In this document: positions 1-7,871 of the stretch, in pieces
Numbering within the stretch: the first letter of the stretch is position 1
Layout of the letters: every line of letters begins with the position of its first letter
Assembly (NCBI GenBank): GCA_021791335.1
Contig: JAJYWS010000027.1
Coordinates: 1 to 52,278 of the forward strand
Source of the DNA: Thermoplasmata archaeon
Lineage (GTDB): Archaea > Thermoplasmatota > Thermoplasmata > Lutacidiplasmatales > UBA184
Direction: 5' to 3'
DNA: 52,278 bases
Program-made: the position numbers and the translations under genes
Notes under the pieces: model-generated
Databases searched by the model: none
Seen by the model: the letters and a program-made list of their open reading frames with translations, nothing else
Told to the model about the DNA's origin: nothing

Positions 1-2
1 CA

Positions 3-1055
3 TTGAATCCCGACCCCACCGTACCCCCGCGCCGGCGCACCGTGTCCCTGACGGTCCTCGTGGTCGCGGTGGTCCTCGTCGCCGGGGCCGCGGTGGGCTC
101 CACGGCCGTCTACTACGCGCTCCACCCGACAGGCTCCACGAACAGTGGCGGAAACTCGACCACGACGGTGGTCGATGATCTCGGCCGAACCGTCACCGTT
201 CCGCTCCGCCCGACCCGGGTCGTGGTCTTGGGCCCGTCGATCGTCGACTCCCTGGTCCTACTGGGTCTCCGCTCGTCGATCGTGGGGGTCGACTGCTCGA
301 GCGCGGCATTCGGGGGGATCCTGGGGGATTACACCCCCGGCCAGGTGGCCGCATGGAACCTGTCGAGCCGGATGTGCATTACGGCCTATCCGTCCCTCTA
401 CCCGCCGCAGATCCTCAACCTGACCCCCCAGCTCGTCTTGGCGGCGTCGATCGTCTCGGAGAGCACCATGGAAAGCTTCCAGGCCACCTATGGGATTCCG
501 GTCGTCTTCCTCGCCCCGTCCACCATCGGGGGCATCACCTACGACGTCCAGGTCCTCAACACCATCTTTGAGACGGGATCGGTGGGCGCCCACCTGGTCC
601 AGGAGCTCCAACGGACCATCCAGCAAGCGACAGGCTTCGTCACCAACCTGACCGACAACGGCACGGCGCTCCGCTCCGTGTTGCTGACCTACTATGTCGT
701 CCCCAGTGGGGGCTATTCCGGATACTCGACCTTCGGGCCCGGTTCCTTCGGCCAGTCCCTGCTCGACCTGGCCGGCGGGGTGAACATCGCCGGAGGGACC
801 GATCAAGGGCAGTACCCGTCCCTCTCGGGGAGTCAGGTCTTGAGTGCCAACCCCTCCGTGATCGTCGCGGGCTACGGCTTCGGGGTCACCAACTCGAGCT
901 ACTCGGCCGGGCCCGACTGGTCCAGTTTCTCGGCGGTGGTCCACGGGAACGTCTCGTACGTCGACGTGACCTACATGACCGAGGCCGACCCCACGATGGT
1001 GCTCTGGATTCCGACGCTGGCGGCGATCCTCTACCCCGGGATCCCGTTGGCCTAG
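3..1055 (+). CDS. ABC transporter periplasmic substrate-binding protein (cobalamin/Fe3+-siderophore, BtuF/FepB type), N-terminal TM anchor; possibly 5'-truncated by the window edge
   Basis: N-terminal hydrophobic helix plus a Ser/Thr/Gly linker, then 'VVDDLGRTVTVPLRPTRVVVLGPSIVDSLVLLGL' typical of PBP class III; followed directly by FecCD permease and ATPase. First codon in window is TTG at position 3, so the true start is uncertain. Confidence 0.85.
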   Translation: MNPDPTVPPRRRTVSLTVLVVAVVLVAGAAVGSTAVYYALHPTGSTNSGGNSTTTVVDDLGRTVTVPLRPTRVVVLGPSIVDSLVLLGLRSSIVGVDCSSAAFGGILGDYTPGQVAAWNLSSRMCITAYPSLYPPQILNLTPQLVLAASIVSESTMESFQATYGIPVVFLAPSTIGGITYDVQVLNTIFETGSVGAHLVQELQRTIQQATGFVTNLTDNGTALRSVLLTYYVVPSGGYSGYSTFGPGSFGQSLLDLAGGVNIAGGTDQGQYPSLSGSQVLSANPSVIVAGYGFGVTNSSYSAGPDWSSFSAVVHGNVSYVDVTYMTEADPTMVLWIPTLAAILYPGIPLA

Positions 1056-1077
1056 ACCGGAGGATCGTGGCCCGCCG

Positions 1078-2169
1078 ATGGCCCGAACCGGGGGGCTTCG
1101 CGGGTTCCCGCTGAGGTCCCTCACCTACGGTGCTCTCCTCGCCGCGGCCTTCGTCGCCCTGTTCCTGCTGGCCGGCCTCCTCGGTCCGGTGGCTATCGCC
1201 CCCCTGACGGTCTTTCACATCCTAGGCTACGAGGTGACCGGCGGCGCTTTCGGCGGCTCACCCTGCGGGAGCTCGGTCGATCCCGCCCGGTGCGCCACGC
1301 TCGTGCTCATTGTGTGGGAGTCGATCGTGCCGGAGATCCTGCTCGCCTTCCTCGCCGGAGCCCTCCTGGGTGTTTCGGGAGGCCTCCTGCAGGGCGTCTT
1401 CCGCAATCCGCTGGCCGACCCGTACCTGCTGGGAATCTCGACCGGCGCGGCGATCGGGGCGTCCATCCTGTTCGTCTTCGGGGTCGGGTTGGCCCAGGCC
1501 AACCTGACGCTGCCCCTCCTGGCGTTCGTCGGGGCGCTCCTGACCGGCCTGGTCATCCTGCTCGCGGCCCGCAGCGCCCGAAGTTCCATCGAGACGCTGC
1601 TGCTCACGGGGGTGGCCCTCAATGCCTTCCTTTCCGGGGGCCTGGTCTTCACCCTCCTCTACAATCCGATCGGCAACCTCCAGCTCAACTTCTGGCTCCT
1701 GGGCGGGGTCTTCGGGGCCACCTGGAGTCAGGTCGGCCTCCTCTTCGGGGGCCTGCTGGTCGTCGGGGCGCTCGTTGTCCTGCATGGGCGAGCCCTCAAC
1801 CTGCTCCAGCTGGGGGGCGACGTCGCCCAGAGCCTCGGCCTGGACTCCCGTAGGGTGGTCATGCGGTCGATCCTGCTCGCGTCCGTCGCCACCGCCCTGG
1901 CGGTCGCGTTTACGGGCGTGATCGGATTCGTGGGCCTGATCGCCCCCCACATCGCCCGTCGCCTCTTTGGCTACGACTATCGCCGGGTCCTCCCGATCTC
2001 CGCGTTGGTCGGGGCCATCCTCCTCGGCGGGGCGTTCGACCTCTCCTTCGCCATCCTCCCCTCGACGGAGCTTCCGATCGGGGTCCCGATGGCCTTTCTC
2101 GGGGGACCGTTCTTCGTGTACGTGCTGTACCGCTACCGTCAGGGTTCCGGCCCGGGAGCCGGGGCGTGA
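1078..2169 (+). CDS. btuC: FecCD/BtuC-family ABC transporter permease
   Basis: Multi-TM protein with 'GGLLQGVFRNPLADPYLLGISTGAAIGA' and 'GVIGFVGLIAPHIARRLFGYDYRRVLP' family motifs. Confidence 0.93.
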   Translation: MARTGGLRGFPLRSLTYGALLAAAFVALFLLAGLLGPVAIAPLTVFHILGYEVTGGAFGGSPCGSSVDPARCATLVLIVWESIVPEILLAFLAGALLGVSGGLLQGVFRNPLADPYLLGISTGAAIGASILFVFGVGLAQANLTLPLLAFVGALLTGLVILLAARSARSSIETLLLTGVALNAFLSGGLVFTLLYNPIGNLQLNFWLLGGVFGATWSQVGLLFGGLLVVGALVVLHGRALNLLQLGGDVAQSLGLDSRRVVMRSILLASVATALAVAFTGVIGFVGLIAPHIARRLFGYDYRRVLPISALVGAILLGGAFDLSFAILPSTELPIGVPMAFLGGPFFVYVLYRYRQGSGPGAGA

Positions 2170-3494
2170 TCCGCCGGGCGGTCCGACTCGAGTTGGACCG
2201 GGTGTCGGCGAGCTACGACGCACGGCCGGCGCTGCATCGGGTCTCCTTCCACGCCGATCCCGGGGAGGTGGTGGCCCTCACCGGGCCGAACGGTTCCGGC
2301 AAGACCACGCTCCTGCGGGCCACCCTGGGCCTCCTTCCACTTCAAGGGGGTCGGATCTCCATCGGGGACCGGTCGACGGACCGACTCACGATCCGAGAGC
2401 GGGCCCGGTGGTTCGGCTGGATGCCCCAGTCGGAACCGATCCGGGAAAACATCCGGGTCCGGCAGTACGTCCTCTACGGCCGCAACCCCTGGATCGGAGC
2501 GTGGGAGTCGGAAGGGGAGGAGGATCACCGGGCCGTGGACCGGGCGCTCGCCGCCGTCGACCTGTCGGTCGCCCCCGAGCGGGGGATCCTCGAGCTGAGC
2601 GGCGGGGAGCGTCAACGCGCCCTCATGGCGCGGGTGCTGGCCTCCGAAGCGCCGTTCCTGCTGCTGGACGAGCCGACCGCGCATCTCGACATCGGCCACC
2701 AGATCGACCTGCTCGAGCGGGTCCGGTCGCTCTGCCACCGGGAGCAGATGGTCGCCCTCGTCGCCCTCCACGATCTCAACCTGGCGGCCCGATTCGCCGA
2801 CCGGATCGTGACGCTCCACCGTGGACGGCTGGTCGCGGACGGCCCGGTCGAGTCGATCCTCTCACCGGAACTGCTCCGTGAGGTCTGGGGGATTGTCGCG
2901 GAGCTCAAACGGGACCCGGCCTCCGGGCTGCCGTACCTCCTGCCGACCCTTCCCGGTCCGGTGACCCGATCGACCGGGTCGTCCTTCGAGGGGGTCGTCC
3001 ATGTCGTCGGGGGGGGCGGCGCGGCCCGGGGGATCCTTCAACGCTTGCACGAGGAGGGTTTCCTCCTCTCGTTGGGGGCCGTCCACCTCTTCGACTCCGA
3101 TTCGGAATTGGCCCGGGACCTCGGGATTCCCGCCGTGGTGGAGACCCCGTTCGCTCCGCTCAGCGATGCGATCCGGCAGCGCCACCGGGAGTTGATCCAA
3201 TCCGCTCGGGCCGTCCTCGTCGCTCCGTTCGCCGTCGGACCGGGCAACCTCGCCAACCTCCAGGATCTCGTCGACACGCTCGGGGCCCGACCGGTGGCGC
3301 TCTACGAACCGGCCGGTCTGCCGTCGCGCGATTTTACGGGGGGGAGGGCCGAATGCCTGCTCCAGGAGCTCCGGCGTCGGGGCGCCGTCGCCCTCACGAC
3401 TCTGGACGAGGTCGTGCGGTGGGTCGACCGGGTCGTCTCCGCGCCGGGGTCGGGCCCACCCTCCGCGGCGTCGGCTCCAGCGGGCGGACCGTGA
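2166..3494 (+). CDS. btuD: ABC transporter ATP-binding protein (BtuD-like) with an additional C-terminal domain
   Basis: Walker A 'GPNGSGKTT', signature 'LSGGERQRALMARVLASEAPFLLLDEPTAHLD', followed by about 170 residues starting near 'VVHVVGGGGAARGILQRLHEEGF'. 4-bp overlap with the permease. Confidence 0.92.
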   Translation: MIRRAVRLELDRVSASYDARPALHRVSFHADPGEVVALTGPNGSGKTTLLRATLGLLPLQGGRISIGDRSTDRLTIRERARWFGWMPQSEPIRENIRVRQYVLYGRNPWIGAWESEGEEDHRAVDRALAAVDLSVAPERGILELSGGERQRALMARVLASEAPFLLLDEPTAHLDIGHQIDLLERVRSLCHREQMVALVALHDLNLAARFADRIVTLHRGRLVADGPVESILSPELLREVWGIVAELKRDPASGLPYLLPTLPGPVTRSTGSSFEGVVHVVGGGGAARGILQRLHEEGFLLSLGAVHLFDSDSELARDLGIPAVVETPFAPLSDAIRQRHRELIQSARAVLVAPFAVGPGNLANLQDLVDTLGARPVALYEPAGLPSRDFTGGRAECLLQELRRRGAVALTTLDEVVRWVDRVVSAPGSGPPSAASAPAGGP

Positions 3495-4311
3495 GGGGGG
3501 CCGATTGCGGGTCGCTGAACGGGCCGAGCAGGCGGGGCAGCTCCCCCTCCGAAACGAAGAGGAGGCACGGGACTCCGAGTAGGGAGGACTCCTGGGCGGC
3601 GGCCGCCAGGCCGAACCGTCGGACGGGAACGGCCGACACCCGCCGGAGGAGGACGAACGCCTCGAGGCCCTGGGCCCCGACCCACCCGGCTCCGGTCTCG
3701 GCGATCGCCCGGCGTGCCGCCGCCTCGAGCTGAGCCGCGGGCCCGTCCCGGGGAACGGTGCAGACGGTGATGAGCCCCGGGGGGATCTGGACGATGCCCG
3801 AAAGTTCCCGGACCTCGATGACCTCGCCGGTGGCGCCCCCCGCCACCACCCGTCCCTGGGAACCGGCCCCGCCTCCCGGAACGGCCGTCAGCAGGCCGTC
3901 CTGCATGACCAACCGGACCGAGTCCCCGGCCCGCACGCGGGCTCCGGCCAGGGCCCGGGTCGATCGGACGATGGTGAGCTGCCCCAGCCGCTGACTCATG
4001 TCCCGTTCGAGCGCCTCGAGATGCGTATGCAACCAGCCGACCCCATCCACGGTGGGCCGGTAGCACCCCTCCCGGAACTCGGCCAGGTTGCGCCGCGCGA
4101 GGCCGCGGTAGAGATGGGAGATGGCCTGGACGGTGATGCCCATGCTCCGGGCGACATCCTGGAGACGACGCACCGGCTGAGTGGCGCACTCGTACAGGAA
4201 TAGCAGGTCCGAAACCGCCCCGCTGCGCCGGAGCTCTCGCAGGCCAACGGCGACACCGGCCGGCGAGGGGGACCGCGGCGGGACCGGACGGGCGCTTCGA
4301 TTTCGACTCAT
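3394..4311 (-). CDS. Archaeal HTH-domain transcriptional regulator with C-terminal ligand-binding-like region
   Basis: 'RLQDVARSMGITVQAISHLYRGLARRNLAEFREGCYRPTVDGVGWLHTHLEAL' winged-HTH-like segment; rest of protein compatible with conserved archaeal regulator families; 3' end overlaps btuD antisense. Confidence 0.65.
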   Translation of the reverse strand: MSRNRSARPVPPRSPSPAGVAVGLRELRRSGAVSDLLFLYECATQPVRRLQDVARSMGITVQAISHLYRGLARRNLAEFREGCYRPTVDGVGWLHTHLEALERDMSQRLGQLTIVRSTRALAGARVRAGDSVRLVMQDGLLTAVPGGGAGSQGRVVAGGATGEVIEVRELSGIVQIPPGLITVCTVPRDGPAAQLEAAARRAIAETGAGWVGAQGLEAFVLLRRVSAVPVRRFGLAAAAQESSLLGVPCLLFVSEGELPRLLGPFSDPQSAPLTVRPLEPTPRRVGPTPARRRPGRPTARPRPES

Positions 4312-4350
4312 CGTACGGGGAACCCTAGGACCGGATGGGCGCGGACCGAG

Positions 4351-4363
4351 AAAAACTAATTAG
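4351..4363 (+). promoter_or_regulatory. AT-rich TATA-like element 'aaaaactaattag' containing palindrome CTAATTAG, about 27 nt before the MarR ATG
   Basis: Only AT-rich stretch in the divergent intergenic region; spacing fits an archaeal TATA box for a leaderless transcript. Confidence 0.5.
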
Positions 4364-4385
4364 CGATCGGCCCCTGACTCATCCT

Positions 4386-5117
4386 ATGTCGGCTCAGGGC
4401 CTGGAAGCCGACGGCGGTGGCTGGGATCCGGAGGAACTCCTGGTCAAATCGCTCCGTCGCAGCCTGGCGGGCTACTCGGCGCTGCTGCGACGGTCCTGCA
4501 GCCCCTCGGGGCTCCTGCCCACGGAGTTCCGGGTACTCTGGGAAGTCGGGTTCCGAGGCGCCCACCGGGTGACCCCCTTGGCCCGCCAGCTCAACCTGAC
4601 CCTTCCGGTCACTTCGGAGGTCGTCGACCGGCTCGTCCGTCAGGGGCTGCTCACCCGGACACCGGATCCCCAGGATCGCCGGGGGTGGGTGCTGGCCTTG
4701 ACGGACGAGGGCCATCGCCGGGCGGTCGCCTGCCGTGTGGCGATCCATGAAGGCCTCGAGGCGGTGCTCGCTCAGCTTCCGCCGGAGAGCCGGGAGCATC
4801 TGGTCCGAAACCTCCCCGAACTGCCCCGGGCGATCGACCGCGCGTTCGAGCTTCCGGGCGGGGACCCCCTTTTGTCGGAGGAGAGCGACGAGCCGGAACC
4901 CCGATCCGGGGCGATCAGCCGGAGCCCCGGGACGGCTTCGGGCGGCTCGCGGGCTTCTGGAGGGCTCGGAGCCGGTCCCGGATCCGGGCCGCCTCCTCAA
5001 ACTCCAGCCGCTCCGCCGCCAACCGCATCTCCTCCTCGAGGTTCGCGACGACGAGGGGCAGCCGTTCCTTCCAGGCGCGCGCGGAACCGCGCCCGGTCCC
5101 CTCCGGCGTCTCCGTGA
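4386..5117 (+). CDS. MarR-family transcriptional regulator with long low-complexity C-terminal tail
   Basis: 'LPTEFRVLWEVGFRGAHRVTPLARQLNLTLPVTSEVVDRLVRQGLLTRTPDPQDRRGWVLALTDEG' is a MarR wHTH with wing. ATG at 4386 preferred over the ORF-track start at 4335 because an AT-rich promoter-like stretch lies at 4351-4363. Confidence 0.8.
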   Translation: MSAQGLEADGGGWDPEELLVKSLRRSLAGYSALLRRSCSPSGLLPTEFRVLWEVGFRGAHRVTPLARQLNLTLPVTSEVVDRLVRQGLLTRTPDPQDRRGWVLALTDEGHRRAVACRVAIHEGLEAVLAQLPPESREHLVRNLPELPRAIDRAFELPGGDPLLSEESDEPEPRSGAISRSPGTASGGSRASGGLGAGPGSGPPPQTPAAPPPTASPPRGSRRRGAAVPSRRARNRARSPPASP

Positions 5118-6948
5118 GATCCTCCTCCGAGAGGATCGAGGTGACCTCCTTGCGGATCGACTCCGGCACGATCCCGTGGGCCCGGTTGTATTCAAGCTGG
5201 GCCTCCCGCCGTCGGGTCATCTCGGCCATGGCCCGGGCCATCGAACCGGTCACCCGGTCGGCGTAGAGCACGACGCGGCCGTCCACGTTCCGGCTCGCCC
5301 GCCCGCTCGTCTGGATGAGGGAGCTCTCGCTGCGCAGGTACCCCTCCTTGTCCGCGTCGAGCACCCCGACAAAGCTGACCTCGGGCAGGTCCAGCCCTTC
5401 CCGGAGCAGGTTGATCCCCACCAGGACATCGAACCGGCCGAGCCGCAGGTCCCGGAGGATCTCGATCCGCTGCAGCGTCTCGATGTCGCTGTGGAGGTAG
5501 CGGACCTTGAGCCCCTGCTGGAGCAGGTGCTGGGCCAGTTCCTCGGCCGTCGCCTTGGTGAGGGTCGTCACGAGGGCGCGGTCGCCCCGGGCGATGCAGG
5601 CCCTGAGCTCCCGCAACAGATCGGCGATGTGCCCCTCCAGCGGACGGACCTCGACCGACGGATCCACGAGCCCGGTCGGCCGGATGATCTGCTCCACGAT
5701 CCCCCGGGACATCTTCCGTTCGAACGGACCGGGGGTCGCCGAGACGAAGACCGCCTGGGGGACCCGGGCCAGGAACTCGTCGAACTTGAGCGGCCGGTTG
5801 TCCCGGCAGGACGGGAGCCTCCAGCCGAACTCGACGAGGTTGTCCTTGCGGCTTCGATCCCCCTTGAACATGCCCCCGAGCTGGGGGATCGTCACGTGCG
5901 ACTCGTCGATGAACACCAGGAAATCGGGGGGAAAGAAGTCGAGCAGGGTGTAGGGCGGCTCGCCCGCCGGGCGGCCCGAGAAGTACCGCGAATAGTTCTC
6001 GATGCCGGAGCAGTAGCCGGTCTCCCGGATCATCTCGAGGTCGTAGTCGGTGCGGCCCTGGAGCCGCTGCGCCTCGACGATCTTCTCGTTCGCCTTGAGC
6101 TCGGCGACCCGCGCCTCCTTCTCCCGCTCGATCGCGGCGAGGATCGTCCGCAGCTGCTCGTCAACGGTCAGGAAGTGGGTGGCGGGGAAGATGGAGAGCC
6201 TCGGCAGCTCCTGCCGCTCCTCCCGGGTCACCGGATCGAGCTCGGTCAGGGCCGCGATCCGGTCGCCTTCGAGCCGGATCCGGTGGACCGCCTCCCCGGC
6301 CCCCATCACGTCGATCATCCCACCCCGCACCCGGAACCGCCCCCGCTTGAGTTCCATGTCGTTGCGGGTGTAGCGCATCTTGACCAGCCGCTCCATGAGG
6401 TCGCGCCGACCGATCGGCTCGCCGACCGCGAGCTCGATCACGTTGGCCCGATACTCTTCGGGTGAGCCCAGCCCGTAGATGCAGCTCACCGACGCGACGA
6501 TCAGGACGTCCCGCCGCGTGAGCAGCGCCTGGGTCGCCCGGTGGCGGAGACGGTCGATCTCCTCGTTGACCGAGGCGTCCTTTTCGATGTAGAGGTCGAT
6601 CTGGGGAACGTAGGCCTCGGGCTGGTAGTAGTCGTAGTAGCTCACGAAGTACTCGACCGCGTTGTGGGGGAACAGCGACCGGAATTCGCTCACCAGCTGC
6701 GCGGCCAGGGTCTTGTTCGGGCTGATCACGAGGGTCGGCCGCTGAAGCCGTTGCACCGTGTGGGCCATGGTGAACGTCTTCCCGCTCCCGGTGACGCCGA
6801 GCAGGGTCACGAACTTCTCCCCCCGACCGACCCGGTCGACGATCTCCTGGATCGCCCGGGGCTGGTCGCCCTGGGGCACCATCTCGGTCTCGAGCCGGAA
6901 GCGCCCGGGCAGCTCCCGGACCGCGGGGGACGACACGGCGTCGTTCAT
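4915..6948 (-). CDS. uvrB: Excinuclease ABC subunit B
   Basis: 'LLGVTGSGKTFTMAHTVQRLQRPTLVISPNKTLAAQL', 'YYDYYQPEAYVPQIDLYIEKDASVNEEIDRLRHRAT', 'FIDESHVTIPQLGGMFKGDRSRK', C-terminal UVR motif 'LEFEEAARIRDRLRAL'. ATG at 6948. Confidence 0.97.
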   Translation of the reverse strand: MNDAVSSPAVRELPGRFRLETEMVPQGDQPRAIQEIVDRVGRGEKFVTLLGVTGSGKTFTMAHTVQRLQRPTLVISPNKTLAAQLVSEFRSLFPHNAVEYFVSYYDYYQPEAYVPQIDLYIEKDASVNEEIDRLRHRATQALLTRRDVLIVASVSCIYGLGSPEEYRANVIELAVGEPIGRRDLMERLVKMRYTRNDMELKRGRFRVRGGMIDVMGAGEAVHRIRLEGDRIAALTELDPVTREERQELPRLSIFPATHFLTVDEQLRTILAAIEREKEARVAELKANEKIVEAQRLQGRTDYDLEMIRETGYCSGIENYSRYFSGRPAGEPPYTLLDFFPPDFLVFIDESHVTIPQLGGMFKGDRSRKDNLVEFGWRLPSCRDNRPLKFDEFLARVPQAVFVSATPGPFERKMSRGIVEQIIRPTGLVDPSVEVRPLEGHIADLLRELRACIARGDRALVTTLTKATAEELAQHLLQQGLKVRYLHSDIETLQRIEILRDLRLGRFDVLVGINLLREGLDLPEVSFVGVLDADKEGYLRSESSLIQTSGRASRNVDGRVVLYADRVTGSMARAMAEMTRRREAQLEYNRAHGIVPESIRKEVTSILSEEDLTETPEGTGRGSARAWKERLPLVVANLEEEMRLAAERLEFEEAARIRDRLRALQKPASRPKPSRGSG

Positions 6949-7778
6949 CGCGGGGTCCGACCGCCCCCTCCCCGATACCCCCGGGGGTCGAGGGTCACCG
7001 AGCGGAACCCTTCGGCGGCCACGGCCGCCTCGACGCGCCGGGCGAGCGGCGTCGCATCGAGCCGATGGAGTTCGTCCGGGCCCACCTCGACACGGGCCGA
7101 CTCGTCTTGGACCCGAACGCGGACCTGCCGGAATCCGAGGGCCCGGAGGCTCGCCTCCGCCCGGGCCACCCGGCCCAAGAGATCGACGGTGATCGGCTGG
7201 CCGTGGGTGATCCGGGAGGCGAGGCAGGCGTCGCTGGGGGCGTCCCAGTACGGAAGCCCCCGATGGCGGGCCCAGCGCCGGACCTCGGCCTTGCCGAGGC
7301 CGGCGACGACGAGCGGGTGCCAGAAGCCGGCCGCTTCCATCGCCCGGATCCCCGGCCGGTCGTCGCCGAGGTCGTCCCGGTGGATGCCGTCCAGGTACTG
7401 GCGCGCCCCGGCCCGCTCCCCATGGGCCCGGAGCGCGGCCCCCTCGACCGTCCGGCAGAAGAAGCACCGGTTCGAGGGGTTCGCCCGGTACTCGGCGAGC
7501 TCCAGGGGGTTCGCAGGTACCAGCTCGTGCGGGAGCCCGATCGCCCGGGCGGTCCCGGTGGCCCGCGCGATCTCGGCGTCGGAGACGGCCGGCCCCACCA
7601 CCGTGAACGCGCGGGCCTCCGATCCCAGCGCCTCGAACGCCAGGGCCGCGACCAGCGCCGAGTCGACACCGCCCGACAGGGCGACGACCGCACGGCCTCC
7701 CGCTCGGATCCGATCGACCACCGGCCCGAGGTCCAAAAGCTGGGGGGTTCCCGGGGCCGGTCGTGCGGCGGACGCCAT
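6945..7778 (-). CDS. larE: ATP-dependent sacrificial sulfur transferase LarE-like (PP-loop)
   Basis: PP-loop 'VVALSGGVDSALVAALA', 'NPSNRCFFCRTVE', 'PSDACLASRITHGQPIT'; ATGA overlap with uvrB. Confidence 0.9.
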   Translation of the reverse strand: MASAARPAPGTPQLLDLGPVVDRIRAGGRAVVALSGGVDSALVAALAFEALGSEARAFTVVGPAVSDAEIARATGTARAIGLPHELVPANPLELAEYRANPSNRCFFCRTVEGAALRAHGERAGARQYLDGIHRDDLGDDRPGIRAMEAAGFWHPLVVAGLGKAEVRRWARHRGLPYWDAPSDACLASRITHGQPITVDLLGRVARAEASLRALGFRQVRVRVQDESARVEVGPDELHRLDATPLARRVEAAVAAEGFRSVTLDPRGYRGGGGRTPR

Positions 7779-7871
7779 GGCCTTGGAGGAGCCGCCCGGC
7801 CCCCTTGACCGTTTCGGGCACCGGGCGCAATCTGATAGCCCGGCGCCGGCTCCTTCCGCTCTCCGACACCC

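Noticed and set aside
4735-6465. 576-aa plus-strand ORF antisense to uvrB
   Set aside because: Antisense artefact of high GC; uvrB on the other strand is unmistakable.
4915-7869. 984-aa ORF suggesting a larE-uvrB fusion protein
   Set aside because: N-terminal 307 residues are an out-of-frame Arg/Gly-rich reading of larE; UvrB starts at ATG 6948.
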